Of a stretch of DNA of 64,000 nucleotides, positions 34,201 to 41,251 are shown one piece after another. A program made the translations under genes and the position numbers. The notes below the pieces were generated by a model. The model ran no database searches and was not told the DNA's origin. It saw only the letters and a program-made list of their open reading frames with translations. The stretch spans positions 160,260,290-160,324,289 of the forward strand of contig CM073885.1 of assembly GCA_037176705.1 (NCBI GenBank), given 5' to 3'. The stretch comes from Molossus alvarezi (lineage: Eukaryota; Chordata; Mammalia; Chiroptera; Molossidae). Numbering within the stretch: position 1 is the stretch's first letter; every line of letters begins with the position of its first letter.

Positions 34201-36074
34201 AATTACAAAACAGAGTATCAACTTATATGACCCCTATACCAAGCTTGGAGAAAATCAGCCACACTTATAATCAATCTTCCAGTAGCCAATACCTAATTGT
34301 GCTGCAGATTTTACCCTCAAATTTCTGCTCCCATACTGCTACTAAAATATATTAACACAAACTGATGTTTAGATATCTGTAATAAACTTGGTTTCGTGGC
34401 TAGTGGTATGGTAAGCACTAGAGAAGATCAAAGTTCCTCTGCCCCAGCCTTTGCTAGGCCACTTAAGCTATGACTCTAGTGATCACCGGTTGTGGGTTTC
34501 AGATTCACTGAAAAAAAAAAAAAATGTGAGTGCTGCAGTAAACTGGGGTTACCAACCAAAACCTACACTAAACTCAAGTTTTACTAGGTAGCTCTCCAAG
34601 GTAACTGTGATAACCTTTTGTGTTTTGAGGTAATTTAGAGATACCACAGCTGCTCTTGCTATACCTATTTCTCACCCTCCACTCACAAAGGGACTAAAAG
34701 GTGAGAAACCCTGCAGCAGGATTTCCACCTCCTCCCCATCTTCCTACAAAGGACGCGTAATTCTAGATCAAGAACGTAAGACATCTTCCAAAAAATATTT
34801 GGGAGTAGAGGTTGCTTGCTTTTAGAGTGGTGGTTTGGGGATAGAAGAGCAGTAGAACAGAAATAAACCTTTAAATCCTTTCCATTAAAAAACCTTCAGG
34901 ATGTTTTGTGTCAAGTTAACTTCATTATGCTGATCACATGCAAAAGAGGTTCCTCTAGGATATCTACCCCAGGTGATTTGTCGGCTGTTGCTACCATTTT
35001 TATCTAGTTGAAGCAACAAGATTCAAGACACAACCAGACACAACCTTCCATGGAAATGCTATTGAGTAAAAAAAGAAGAAAAAAAAAATCACACACAACA
35101 CTCTTGGTAACAATTTTGATTACCTATATAACGTAGGGGAAACAATCATTTGCAAGATTAAACAGTTCATTACCACCAAAAAAATCTCTCAATAGTTCAC
35201 AGTCATCTCCAGGGAAAGAAAATTTGGAGGACAAAGATTTCACAATCTACGTGGAGAGGAAGTCCTGGAAAACACCTTTACGTTCTAGAAAGCAACCAAA
35301 GTTCCAGTGTCTCAAAAGGCGCACAAGAACACAAACGCGCTCAGTCCCTAACTCCCTGGCGTCCACGCAATAACACGCTCGTGGTGGACCCGAGAATGAC
35401 TCCAGGGTCCAGGCTACATCCTCAAACACCACTTCCTGGCATCATCTCCGCGGAGACATTTAACCTCCTGGTGCGGCCGAATTGGGGTGCATCCTCGCTT
35501 ATTTCCTTTCTTAGCCGTCCTACTTCAGCCCCAATTTCTCTTTCCCGATACTGAGGTCACATTTACACCGCCGGGCTCTTCCCGCTTCCCACTTAAAAGC
35601 CAGCCCGAACACACCTCCCGCTCAAACCACCACAAAGGAGACAAGCCACACGCGCACCCACGGGAACTCGAGCCCCTAGATTAGCCGGCGCTGCGGCGGC
35701 CGCCCGAATACCGCCACACGGCCACCCGGCCACACGGCCACCCGGCGGGGCGGGGCCGCGGGCCCCAGGGACCTCGGCGGGGCGGGAGGGGCCCATCCCG
35801 GCGGCGGACGCGCGGGCTCGGGCGTAGGGGGCGACCCCGGGGAGCGAGCCGGCCAAGGCGCGAGAAGGGTCAGGGGCCGGGGGAGGGGTGAAGCGCGCGG
35901 CGCGCATCTCGGGGCTCAGGTGTCACCCCGGCGGGAGGCGGCGGCGCGCTCAGCCTGGCCCGCGCGTCCCGGCACGCTTCCCGGAATGGGGAGTTCGCCC
36001 GGAGAACGGGGGACAGTGAGGGACGCCGCTCTCTAGCCCTCACCTCCTCGCGCCTCGGCCCCGGCCGCCGCCAT
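9216..36074 (-). CDS. SUV39H2: SUV39H2 histone H3K9 methyltransferase, complete (six coding exons)
   Basis: Coding join on the minus strand: 36074-36044, 33482-33337, 15203-14535, 12585-12439, 10209-10080, 9322-9216; 1,230 nt, 409 residues plus TGA. SUV39H2 places H3K9 trimethylation on pericentric heterochromatin, using S-adenosylmethionine. Every junction has GT donor and AG acceptor and the phases agree. Domains in order: short N-terminus ([10 protein letters not shown]), chromodomain across exons 2-3 ([20 protein letters not shown], then [11 protein letters not shown]), pre-SET zinc cluster with the usual cysteines ([12 protein letters not shown] and [14 protein letters not shown]), SET domain with NHSCDPN and ELTFDY, and post-[16 protein letters not shown]. 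The recalled human protein is 410 residues; one residue is missing in the linker after the chromodomain ([12 protein letters not shown]). Residue 260 is Cys where human has Arg in NGRGWGV. Otherwise the gene looks functional. Confidence 0.95.
9885..9995 (+). mobile_element. MIR fragment in SUV39H2 intron 5
   Basis: Partial MIR: CAGACATGGATTCCAG, TAGCTCTGTCAG, TTTGAGACCTTGAG. Confidence 0.45.
10080..10209 (-). CDS. SUV39H2: SUV39H2 coding exon 5
   Basis: 130 nt; acceptor CTTTTTTAG, donor GTACGG. It encodes [11 protein letters not shown] through [11 protein letters not shown] plus one base. It completes the SET active site, including the conserved Cys after NHS and the Phe-Asp-Tyr motif. Confidence 0.96.
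10630..10846 (+). mobile_element. Ves SINE, type B (first of a tandem pair)
   Basis: Type B phrases CCCATGCACCAAGAGGTTGC and GGGGGGCATGCAGGAGGCGG. ATCAAGTCAG precedes it (10620-10629); the matching copy lies only after the next SINE. Confidence 0.92.
10847..11086 (+). mobile_element. Ves SINE, type A (second of a tandem pair)
   Basis: Head GCCCTGGCTGGTTTGGTTCA, long (CT)n, CACTCTATCTGAACAAC. It sits directly on the tail of the type B copy; ATCAAGTCAG follows at 11087-11096. It lacks the usual GTCCTCGGGTGAGG end. Confidence 0.92.
11671..11922 (+). mobile_element. Ves SINE, type A, well preserved
   Basis: Near-consensus copy with a 17-bp perfect target duplication GAATACTAAAAATTTAG (11654-11670, 11923-11939). 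Its A tail ends with the extra bases GTCCGGA. Located in SUV39H2 intron 4. Confidence 0.95.
12439..12585 (-). CDS. SUV39H2: SUV39H2 coding exon 4
   Basis: 147 nt, 49 codons, phase 0 at both ends; acceptor TAATTTTTAG, donor GTAAGG. It encodes [15 protein letters not shown] through [10 protein letters not shown], the central SET domain with the Asn-His-Ser of the cofactor/catalytic site. Confidence 0.96.
13430..13645 (+). mobile_element. MIR, good copy
   Basis: Almost full MIR: TTTGAATCTTGGCTCTTC, GTGACCTTGGGCAAGGTAC, CTGTGCCTCAGTTTCCTTG, AGGTGCTTAGAATAG. Confidence 0.85.
13921..14133 (+). mobile_element. Ves SINE, type B
   Basis: Type B phrases in order, (CT)n, CTCTAAAATCTATAAAG. AAAGTTTCAA on both sides. 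Confidence 0.9.
14317..14390 (-). mobile_element. Very short L1 3' end
   Basis: Minus-strand L1 tail: ATCTTTATTGTTGAATGTAT then TTACAGATGTCCCTC. A strongly 5'-truncated insertion. Confidence 0.6.
14535..15203 (-). CDS. SUV39H2: SUV39H2 coding exon 3
   Basis: 669 nt, phase 0 at both ends; acceptor TATTTTAAG, donor GTACGT. It holds most of the chromodomain, the linker, the pre-SET zinc cluster and the start of the SET domain up to FVMEYVGE. The Arg-to-Cys codon TGC lies at 14603-14601. Confidence 0.96.
15685..15998. mobile_element. hAT-like nonautonomous element
   Basis: AGCCACATGTAGCTATTGAG, CACCTGAAATGTGGCTAAAT and TATTGGACAGCATG are landmarks of a common mammalian MER hAT family (same family as 63612-63778). 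Confidence 0.65.
16278..16516 (+). mobile_element. Ves SINE, type A/older
   Basis: Head GCCCTGGCTGGTTTGGCTCA, GGTACCTCGGTTGCAATTCA, CACTCTATCTGAACAAAAA, end GTCCTCGTGTGAGGATAAAA. Confidence 0.9.
16875..17817 (+). mobile_element. 5'-truncated L1 with two consecutive 3' ends
   Basis: ORF2 C-terminal region (GAATACACCTCCTAAGAATC, AATGGAATACTATACAGCTG), a G-rich 3'UTR and an AATAAAGATAAATTC end near 17525, then a second, older-type L1 3'UTR (TGCCAGGTGGGTACTAGATT) to a final AATAAAAG. Similar AACTTTGCTT sequence flanks the whole (about 16862-16873 and 17820-17831). Confidence 0.7.
17832..19340. other. SUV39H2 intron 2, nothing recognised
   Basis: AT-rich sequence with a 19-base A run at 17941-17959. 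No gene; no repeat family I can name. Confidence 0.4.
19340..20755 (+). mobile_element. L2 LINE, degenerate
   Basis: L2 landmarks in order: ATATGCTGATGACTCCCAAA, TCAATTCCTTCTCAATCCAA, CTTGCCTGGATTATTCCATT, CTCAGTTCAAATGTCATCTC. No open frame. Confidence 0.7.
20101..20170 (-). mobile_element. Very short L1 3' end inside L2
   Basis: TTATTTTTGTTACAGATGTT followed by TCTCCTTTCCCCCC; same end as the tail at 37110-37270. Confidence 0.5.
20794..21062 (+). mobile_element. Ves SINE, type A, young-looking
   Basis: Near-consensus with a poly(A) of about 26. Target ATTACAATAGT / AATACAATAGT. Confidence 0.93.
21430..21545 (+). mobile_element. MIR fragment
   Basis: GAGCAACATGACCTTGGAAA, TCTGTTTTCCTGACCTCTAA. 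Confidence 0.4.
22490..23430 (+). mobile_element. L2 LINE, degenerate
   Basis: CCAGTTTTCCTCCTACCTTT, TCATTCCCCTGCTCAAAACT, TAAGATAAAGTCCAAAATTC, GGCCTATAAGGAGTTGC, then the L2 3' region. Confidence 0.75.
23440..24375 (+). mobile_element. L2 LINE, degenerate, second copy
   Basis: Repeats the same L2 landmarks: ATTCCTGGGTCTTGG, CTTGCCCGAATCACTGG, GGGAAGCTTCCTGTGACCTG and the terminal CCAGTGCCTAATGTAGTACC. Confidence 0.72.
24540..25095 (-). mobile_element. L2 LINE, degenerate, reverse copy
   Basis: Reads as reversed L2: AGGTGTGAAAGGAAAGAAGG, TTTCAGCTGAACCTTGC, AACAGGGAGCCATTAAAGGC. Confidence 0.5.
25167..25291. repeat. C11-(AC)n-G11 then GA-rich microsatellite
   Basis: A run of C (25167-25177), AC dinucleotides (25179-25220), a run of G (25221-25231), then purine-rich GA repeats. 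Confidence 0.9.
25310..26650 (+). mobile_element. L1 5'UTR with internal repeats
   Basis: Begins CAAGATGGTGGAGTAGGTAA, the classical mammalian L1 start, followed by a GC-rich leader and diverged tandem units (26060-26550). It passes straight into ORF2 reverse-transcriptase sequence near 26620; ORF1 is missing. The ORFs of 60-130 codons here have no known product. Confidence 0.75.
26671..26896 (+). mobile_element. Ves SINE, type B, in L1
   Basis: Target AAAAATTGAAGAGGAG before and AAAAACTGAAGAGGAG after (to 26913). Confidence 0.92.
26897..27435 (+). mobile_element. L1 ORF2 reverse-transcriptase fragment
   Basis: CTGATACCAAAATCAAAC, CCCAGGATGCAAGGCTGGTT, ATCAATAGATGGAGATAAAA and AACAGTATAAAGGTCATATA follow the RT-domain order of L1. 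Stops and indels throughout. A 50-bp L1 tail is inserted at 27086-27137. Confidence 0.8.
27086..27137 (+). mobile_element. Tiny L1 3' tail inside L1
   Basis: GTCAATGGGGGGGAACATCT then GTAATACTTTTAACAAC and an A run: the last 50 bases of the bat L1/HAL1 3'UTR, breaking the RT sequence. Confidence 0.65.
27436..27577 (+). mobile_element. Ves SINE, internally deleted
   Basis: About 140 bp, with ATCAGGAACAAGACA / ATCAGAAACAAGACA on each side and an AAAT-repeat tail. Confidence 0.85.
27655..27930 (-). mobile_element. Inverted L1 ORF2 segment
   Basis: Reads as L1 on the minus strand (TTCAAAAGGGATATTGGCCT, GTCTGGTTTTGGTATTTGGG), between plus-strand L1 parts. Confidence 0.7.
27953..28160 (+). mobile_element. 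Ves SINE, type B (pair, first)
   Basis: Type B body. AAAAAGAACCATA occurs before it and again directly after it. Confidence 0.9.
28176..28426 (+). mobile_element. Ves SINE, type A/older (pair, second)
   Basis: Inserted at the 3' target copy of the preceding SINE; a third related copy AAAAAAGAATCCATC follows. Confidence 0.9.
28430..29388 (+). mobile_element. L1 ORF2 3' half, fragment
   Basis: CATACTACCCAAAGCAATTT, TTCAATGCAATCCTTATCAA, TACAAGGCTACAATAATCAA and AATGGTACTGGGAAAACTTG are L1 ORF2 landmarks. Not translatable as a whole. Confidence 0.85.
29389..29630 (+). mobile_element. Ves SINE, type A, next to UBE2C copy
   Basis: Full head, (CT)n and GAGTGAGGATAAAA end, inserted in L1 just 5' of the UBE2C retrocopy. 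Confidence 0.92.
29649..30434 (+). pseudogene. UBE2C: UBE2C processed pseudogene
   Basis: An intronless copy of the anaphase-promoting-complex E2 enzyme UBE2C, including some 5'UTR, the whole coding equivalent (29708-30247, exactly 180 codons with stop), a 3'UTR with AATAAA (30416-30421) and a short decayed A tail. There are no frameshifts. Codon 74, Tyr in the recalled human protein, is TAG (29927-29929), cutting off the catalytic half; the active-site Cys codon 114 (30047-30049, in GNICLDIL) is kept. Similar AT-rich sequence on both sides (about 29628-29647 and 30436-30455) is a probable target-site duplication. It lies antisense in SUV39H2 intron 2, inside an old L1. Confidence 0.93.
30666..30897 (+). 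mobile_element. Ves SINE, type A
   Basis: Target GAATGATTATCAT / GAATGGTTATCAT on each side. Confidence 0.93.
30929..31108 (+). mobile_element. Ves-related SINE, variant head
   Basis: Head GCCCTAACCGGGTAGCTCAG then TTGGTTCAAG is closer to a true tRNA A box than other copies. Target AATAAATCCATAAATAA / AATAAATCCAAAAATAA. Confidence 0.82.
32024..32174 (+). mobile_element. Ves SINE, type B, internally deleted
   Basis: Head GGTTGGTGTGGCTCAGTTGG, middle lost, GTAGGGGGCGTGCAGGAGGC, CT tract, short A tail; joined to the next copy. Confidence 0.82.
32175..32325 (+). mobile_element. Ves SINE, type B, lacking the head
   Basis: Starts CATATGCCCAGGTTGTAGGC and runs to CTCTAAAAATCATTGAAG. It completes a two-copy array. 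Confidence 0.82.
32330..33336 (-). other. SUV39H2: SUV39H2 intron 2, 5' part
   Basis: No recognisable repeat or coding signal; ordinary intron next to exon 2. Confidence 0.5.
33337..33482 (-). CDS. SUV39H2: SUV39H2 coding exon 2
   Basis: 146 nt. The acceptor ends TTATTGTAG and the donor is GTAAGG. It encodes [18 protein letters not shown] through YLCDYKVVK, the N-terminal extension and the first strand of the chromodomain. Confidence 0.95.
33483..36043 (-). other. SUV39H2: SUV39H2 intron 1
   Basis: Repeat-free to my eye, AT-rich on the left and merging into the CpG island on the right. Paucity of SINEs contrasts with the rest of the window and fits a regulatory first intron. Confidence 0.5.
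35716..35746. repeat. 16-bp tandem duplication in CpG island
   Basis: ACACGGCCACCCGGCC followed by a second copy with one base cut at the end. Confidence 0.85.
36044..36074 (-). CDS. SUV39H2: SUV39H2 coding exon 1
   Basis: Starts at ATG (36074-36072) in the context CAAGATGGCGGC, a good Kozak site with A at -3 and G at +4. It encodes [10 protein letters not shown] plus the first base of an Ala codon, then a GTGAGG donor. It lies inside the CpG island. The ATG context also matches a YY1 site. Confidence 0.93.
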
Positions 36075-36077
36075 CTT
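36064..36077 (-). promoter_or_regulatory. YY1-like motif over the start codon
   Basis: The bases around the initiator ATG read CAAGATGGCGGC on the minus strand, matching the AAnATGGCGGC YY1 motif often found just downstream of the start site in CpG-island promoters. It doubles as a strong Kozak context. Confidence 0.5.
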
Positions 36078-36200
36078 GAGGAGCTTTCATTCAAACTGGC
36101 GCGGTCAGAGCGGATAGAGCAACGGGCCGGGCCTCCGCCCCCGTCCCGTTCGCGCGGCAGTTGGGGGCCGGGCTGAGGGGCTGGAACCCGCGAGGCGTGC

Positions 36201-36208
36201 TGACGTCA
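36201..36208. promoter_or_regulatory. Palindromic CRE (TGACGTCA)
   Basis: A perfect 8-bp CREB/ATF consensus about 130 bp upstream of the SUV39H2 start codon, within the CpG island. Placement is typical for a functional CRE; occupancy is inferred only. Confidence 0.6.
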
Positions 36209-36306
36209 CCGGAGGCCGACCCCAGCCGCAGGGGCGACCGCGCCTGCGCCCCGCTTCGCAGGGCTGCGCGCGGGAGGGCGCAAGGGCCGCAGACGGACAG
36301 GCGGCC

Positions 36307-36312
36307 CACGTG
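36307..36312. promoter_or_regulatory. E-box (CACGTG)
   Basis: Canonical palindromic E-box of the USF/MYC class about 235 bp upstream of the SUV39H2 ATG, at the island edge. Confidence 0.45.
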
Positions 36313-36729
36313 GGCAGGGCGGACCCCACGGGCTGGGGCGGGCGGCGCTGCGCCGGTTTAGCAGCCAGATGCCTCCTGTCTCGCTGGTTTATCGCCTCAT
36401 CCAGGGGCACGTCTGTCTGGCCTTGCCACACGTCTTAGTTTTTCTTTCTTACTTTGGCACTAGGTGCGCACTGTGCAAAATTTGAAACAAACAGCGAACT
36501 GCATAGTACGTTCTTCTACGATGCCTGTTTCTTAGCTACCTGAGCCGGACTAGCCATTGTTGACTCACGCCACAGGCTGTCATATTGGCTGAACTTGGGA
36601 ACCCTTTCGGAGAGGTTTGCTTTCTGGTCCCACTAGCAGAGATTGATTTCATTGGTATGAGGATGTGACCCGGACATTGGAATTTTTACTGCTACCCGGT
36701 GTTTCTACTATGAGCAGTTTGAAACCACC

Positions 36730-36930
36730 GTCTAGATCGGTGCTTCTCACCCTTGAATGGGCAAAGGAATCGTCTCGGCATCCCGTTCAAGTCCAGGTTG
36801 GAATGGCAGATATGGGCTGGGACCTGAGGTTTTGCGTTTCTGATGAGTTCCCACTAGTGTGCCTGACGATGCTTCTGGATCGGGGCCATACCTTTGTGGC
36901 AAGGCTGCAGGAACCCCCAGGTCCCTTAGC
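36730..36930. mobile_element. hAT-like MER fragment, probable
   Basis: GGTGCTTCTCACCCTTGAAT, ACCTGAGGTTTTGCGTTTCT and GATGAGTTCCCACTAG resemble a mammalian MER hAT element. One end only is convincing. Confidence 0.4.
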
Positions 36931-37015
36931 AAGGCAACTCCAGGAGCTTCTAATGTGTCTCCACCCCTCCCCACCCACATCCATTCTCACACTGCATCCA
37001 TGATGAGTTCTAAAC

Positions 37016-37456
37016 CAGCGATTTCCAACCCTTTCGATCTCACGGCACGCACTAATTATTAAAATTCTGTGACACACCAGAGAATATACCTTTTGCTGAT
37101 CCCCCCCCCCCGATTTTTATTAATTTATTTTTGTTACAGATATTTCTCCTTTTTACCCCCTAGACACCCTCCTCCCCAGCCCGCCTCCCCACCCCCAGCA
37201 TTGTTGTCTATGTTATTGGTTATGCATACATGCATATATGTTCTTTGGTTCATCTCATCCATCCCTCTCATACAAAAAAATAATAAAATAGGTGTAATTT
37301 TGTTCATTCACACCAGACGGCTATTGTGTTGGCTGTCTTTCTTTTATTTGACAATTTAAGGAAAAAGAGGCCAGTGCCCCTGACTAAATAGTCAAGTATT
37401 GCATGTTTTACCGTCTCAACGCCAGTATGCTGCAGCACACGGGTTGAAAATCAGGG
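37016..37456. mobile_element. Nonautonomous hAT element with 8-bp target duplication
   Basis: Inverted ends CAGCGATTTCCAACCC and GGGTTGAAAATCAGGG, flanked by TTCTAAAC (37008-37015) and ATCTAAAC (37457-37464). Split by a minus-strand L1 tail at about 37110-37270. Confidence 0.8.
37110..37270 (-). mobile_element. Short L1 3' end in hAT element
   Basis: TTATTTTTGTTACAGATATT, then C-rich sequence and ATTGGTTATGCATACATGCA, the complement of the L1 3'UTR seen at 17280-17525. Confidence 0.7.
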
Positions 37457-37560
37457 ATCTAAACAATCTAAGGCAGAAATCTTAGAAGAGTAAATTGCAA
37501 GAACTTGGGTAGAAAGGAGATTGCCATTTATGAAGGATTTTTAAAAAGTAAATTTATGTG

Positions 37561-37832
37561 GCCCTGGCCAGTTTGGCTTAGCAATTAGAGTGTCCGCCTG
37601 CGGACCAGGACCAATGAGTCACAGGTTGGATTCTGGTCAAGGGCACGCACCTTGGTTGCAGTTCTGTTCCGGCACTGGTTGGGGTGGTGCCTAGGGCTGT
37701 GCAGAGGCAACCAGTCCATGTGTTTCTCTCTCATCCATATTTCTCTCTCTCTTTCTCTCTTCCTCCCTCCTCCCACTCTGCTAAAGATAAATGGAAAAAA
37801 GTATCCTGGGGTGAAGATTAAAAATAAAAATA
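37561..37832 (+). mobile_element. Ves SINE, type A/older
   Basis: Head GCCCTGGCCAGTTTGGCTTA, end TATCCTGGGGTGAAGATTAA. Target AATTTATGTG / AATTAATGTG. Confidence 0.9.
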
Positions 37833-37956
37833 AATTAATGTGAAAACTTACAGATATTTCAAAGCATCTATAAATTTTAAAATACTGTAAACAAAGAACA
37901 TTAAAAGAATTAATGTTTGTTTCTGTTTTGAAATAGTGTCTAGCTATTAAAAAAAA

Positions 37957-38172
37957 TTTTTTTTTTATTATTCCTCACCCGAGGATATTTTTCCATTTAT
38001 CTTCAAATACAGAGTGTGAGGAGGAGGAGAGAGAGAGAAACATCCTCCCGCAGGACCCCAATCAGGGATGGGGACAAACCGCAACAGAGGTACGTTCCCT
38101 TGCCTAGAATCAAACCTGCAACTCATTGGTCCACAGGCCCATGCTCTAATCACTGAACCAAACTCACCAGGG
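37957..38172 (-). mobile_element. Ves SINE, older type
   Basis: Reverse: TATTCCTCACCCGAGGATAT, GA tract, and CTGAACCAAACTCACCAGGG at its end. Part of the middle is missing. Confidence 0.88.
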
Positions 38173-38890
38173 TTTAAAAAACATCTCTATGAAACCTTTA
38201 GTATCGTGGAGTTTAATGTGTTAAGCAAAAGACCTGTATATTATAGAGAGTTTTAACTATGTAAGAAAAAATATATAGGAAGATAAATATAAGTTATCTG
38301 GGGAGAATTTTTGAAGTCAGTTTTTAACTTATTGTCTTTAGAAATTGAACCAGTAATCCTAGCAAAGACAAGGAAAATGTAGACATTTTCTAGGCATGGA
38401 GAAGACAACTGACCAAAGTCCTGGGGAGAGGGAACAGAGAATATTCAAGGACATTACAAATTAGAATAGGAGGAAATGAGCAATAAGGCGTGAGAAGTGG
38501 ACAGGATTTATATCGCCAAGGGCCTCCAGGTGATAGGGTTGGATAGGACCTTTTATTCCTTATTATCAAGGTGATTGATAAGGGGAGAGGACTCGGATAC
38601 AACCTCAGGGCTTTTCTCATCTCTCCTTCCTAAGTTTACTCACTCTATGTCCTTACAACACCCCCTTGAGCTTCCATTCTTACGCAGTTTCTTTCCTGGT
38701 TTTCCATCTACCTCATTGGCCACTCTTTACTCTCCTTTCTGGCTCCCTTTTCTCTATCCAACCTCAATGCTGGGGTTCATCTGGGCTTGGCCCCGAGACA
38801 TTTCTCTTATGCTCTCTTCCTAAATGACAACCTCAGTTCCTGTGAATTTAAATATTATCTTTTAATTTTCTTAAAATTGATTTCAGAGTT

Positions 38891-39081
38891 CCCTGGCCAG
38901 TTTGACTCAGCGGTTAGAGAATCGTCCTGCAGTCCAGAGAGACCCGGGTTCGGTTTCCGCTAAAGGCATGTACCTCGGTTGCAGTTTGTCCCCAGCCCTT
39001 GTTGGGTCGTGTGGTAGGCAGCCACTCGATGTTTCTCTCTTCCTCTCTCTCTCTCCCACTCTGTCTGAACAAAAAATAAAT
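38891..39081 (+). mobile_element. Ves SINE, type A, inserted in another Ves
   Basis: Target AAAATTGATTTCAGAG (38873-38888 and 39082-39097), which is the complement of the tail junction of a minus-strand Ves. Confidence 0.92.
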
Positions 39082-39250
39082 AAAATTGATTTCAGAGAGA
39101 GAGAGAGAGAGAGAACAACGATCAGTCCTGAAGTCGCCCCGACTGGGGATTGAACCTGCAGTCTGGATATGTGCCTAACTGAGAATCGAACCCACCACCT
39201 TTTGGTGTACAGGATAATGCTCCAACCAACTGAGCCACACTGGCCAGGGC
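39082..39250 (-). mobile_element. Ves SINE, reverse host copy
   Basis: (GA)n, GATTGAACCTGCAGTCTGGA, CCAACTGAGCCACACTGGCC. Its first bases are displaced to 38873-38888 by the nested insertion. Confidence 0.88.
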
Positions 39251-40223
39251 TAAATATCATCATTATCATCTTCATGCTTTTTGTACCCAATTGTCTCCAG
39301 TCCTAATCTCTGTCCTGAATTCTAGACTTGAATGTCCACAGCACCTAGCTGACATATCCGCTGAGGTGTTGCACAAACACCTCATATTGAACATACCTGT
39401 AAAAGTAGCCTCAATTTTTGCCTTCAGACCTGGTCCTCCCCACAAACTTTCTCAATACACTGGCAGGCACCACCATCTACTTAGGTGTTTAAGAAAGAAA
39501 TCTGGGTGTCATCTTGATTCACCCTCTCCTCCTTCTCCAAATTAATTCCATTAGCAAGTTGTGTCAATGGTATGTCCAAAATATACCTTGATTCTGCCCC
39601 TTTTCCCCATCGATACTGCTATTACCTTAGTAGTACAGCCCCTCATTTCTCAACTGGAGTCCTGTAAAAGCCTACCTGGTTTCACTTCCACTATGCTACC
39701 CTCCAATCCACTTTCCATGCAGCCACAAAAGTGACCTTAAAACATAAAGTGGAACATTTCCTTTTCCTGTTTTAAATATTTCCCAATAGATCTAGAATAA
39801 AACCTAAACCTTCAGATGGTCTACATGGCCTTCTGTGATTGGAACCCTGCCTCCCTAACCTCCCTTTGTGCCACTCTCTCCCCTTCTCCCCTTTGCTCAT
39901 TGTCCTCTAGGACTATTTTTCACTCATTCAGAAATCAGGTACTGTGCATCTCCAATGTGCTAGCCAGTGTATGAGGTGCTAGGAATATAACAGTGGATAT
40001 GAAAGAAAGAGACCTGGGAGGAACAGATAAATAAACAAGAAATAACTTAAGGCAACTCTAAATTACTTCCCAGTTCAGAGGACATGCTCCTCACACTCTT
40101 CACGTGGCTACCTCCTTATTGCTTGGGTCTCAGCTTAAAGGTCACTTTTTCAGATGCTTCTCCTAGTCAGCCTGTCTAAAATGGGGTACTTCCTATGTTC
40201 CATTCTCTCTTATTTGCTCCTTT

Positions 40224-40492
40224 TTTTTTTTTTTTTAATTATTATTGTTTTTTTATCCTCACCCGAGGACATTTTTCCACTTTTTTGTTCAGGTAGAGTG
40301 GGAGGGAGAGAGAGGAACAGAGAGAGAGAGAAACATCGATGTGAAAGGAACACATCGAGAGGCTGCCACCTGCACAACCGACCAGGGCCGGGGACAAACT
40401 GCAACCGAGGTACGTGCCCTTAGCGGGAACCGAACCCGGGTCTCTCAGGACCGCAGGCCGATGCTCTAACCGCTGAACCAAACCGGCCAGGG
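40224..40492 (-). mobile_element. Ves SINE, type A, very young-looking
   Basis: Close to consensus, poly(T) of 17 at the start, perfect 15-bp target CTTATTTGCTCCTTT (40209-40223, 40493-40507). Inserted in L2. Confidence 0.95.
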
Positions 40493-40689
40493 CTTATTTG
40501 CTCCTTTAAATGCACTTATCAAAATCTGCAGTTATCTTGTCTGTTTTTTGGGTGGGACATCGTCAGTTTCAGTAAAATTTACAGAATGAATGCATTAAAC
40601 TTTTTTGTAAATCAACTGTTTCCTTCATTTTTCTAGCCTTGAATCCCATTAATCCCAGGGTATAGATTAGGCTTTGTCCCTTCAACATG

Positions 40690-41000
40690 CATCGTTGTGT
40701 CTACTATCTACAGCTGCAACTCTCAAAGTAGGATACAGGGACGCGAAACCCTTCAGAGGTTCAAAATTATTTTCATAATAATACCAAGATGTTATCTGCC
40801 TTTTTTACTCTCCTCTCATGAGTATACAGTCAAGTTTTTCAGAGGTACACAACTTGGATATTGCAAACAGAAAGAAGCAGATACCAGAATAGAACTATCT
40901 TTGTAAGCCAGATACTAGAGATTTTACAACGTATAAAACAATACCACACCTTTTTTGCTTTAAAAAGTTATTTTTCATAAAAATGTTTTATTTGAAACTG
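40690..41000. other. Ancient repeat-like stretch, not named
   Basis: TTATTTTCATAATAATACCA and GATGTTATCTGCCTTTTTTA look like a known old interspersed repeat I cannot name with confidence. Confidence 0.3.
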
Positions 41001-41017
41001 AATAGTTATTTTAAGTC

Positions 41018-41244
41018 TTTTTCCCCTCACCCAAGGACACCTTTCCATTTTTGTTCAGACAGAGTGGTAGGGAGAGAGAGGAAGTGAGAGAGAGAGAGAA
41101 ACATCGATGTGAAAGGGACACATCGAGTGGCTGCCTCCCGCACAACCCCAAGTGGGGCCTGGGACAAACTGCAACCGAGGTATGTGCCCCTAGCGAGAAC
41201 TGAACCCGGGTCTCACTCCAACTGCTGAGCCAAACTGGCCAGGG
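41018..41244 (-). mobile_element. Ves SINE, type A (reverse pair)
   Basis: CCCCTCACCCAAGGACACCT, GA tract, GCCAAACTGGCCAGGG. The next Ves follows within a few bases. Confidence 0.92.
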
Positions 41245-41251
41245 ATCTTTT

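Larger units (their letters stand above)
35690..36360 (-). promoter_or_regulatory. SUV39H2: CpG-island promoter of SUV39H2
   Basis: The only strongly GC- and CpG-rich block in the window, spanning exon 1 and its flanks. It is TATA-less in appearance, as usual for housekeeping chromatin genes. Visible sites include a palindromic CRE (36201-36208), a CACGTG E-box (36307-36312), a GC box (35747-35755, inside intron 1) and a YY1-like motif over the start codon. ORFs running through it on either strand look like by-products of GC richness. Confidence 0.85.
38570..40205 (+). mobile_element. L2 LINE, long degenerate copy
   Basis: L2 landmarks: GGTTTTCCATCTACCTCATT, GCACCTAGCTGACATATCCG, GGTGTCATCTTGATTCACCC, GACCTTAAAACATAAAG. 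Continues past a Ves insertion at 40224. Interrupted also at 38891-39250. Within 39910-40030 a short reverse L2-like stretch (TGTGCTAGCCAGTGTATGAG) occurs. Confidence 0.72.

Noticed and set aside
35593..36431. Long Ala/Pro/Arg/Gly-rich ORFs across the CpG island on both strands
   Set aside because: Stop codons are rare in GC-rich DNA; these overlap SUV39H2 exon 1, lack homology I recognise and show no conserved composition.
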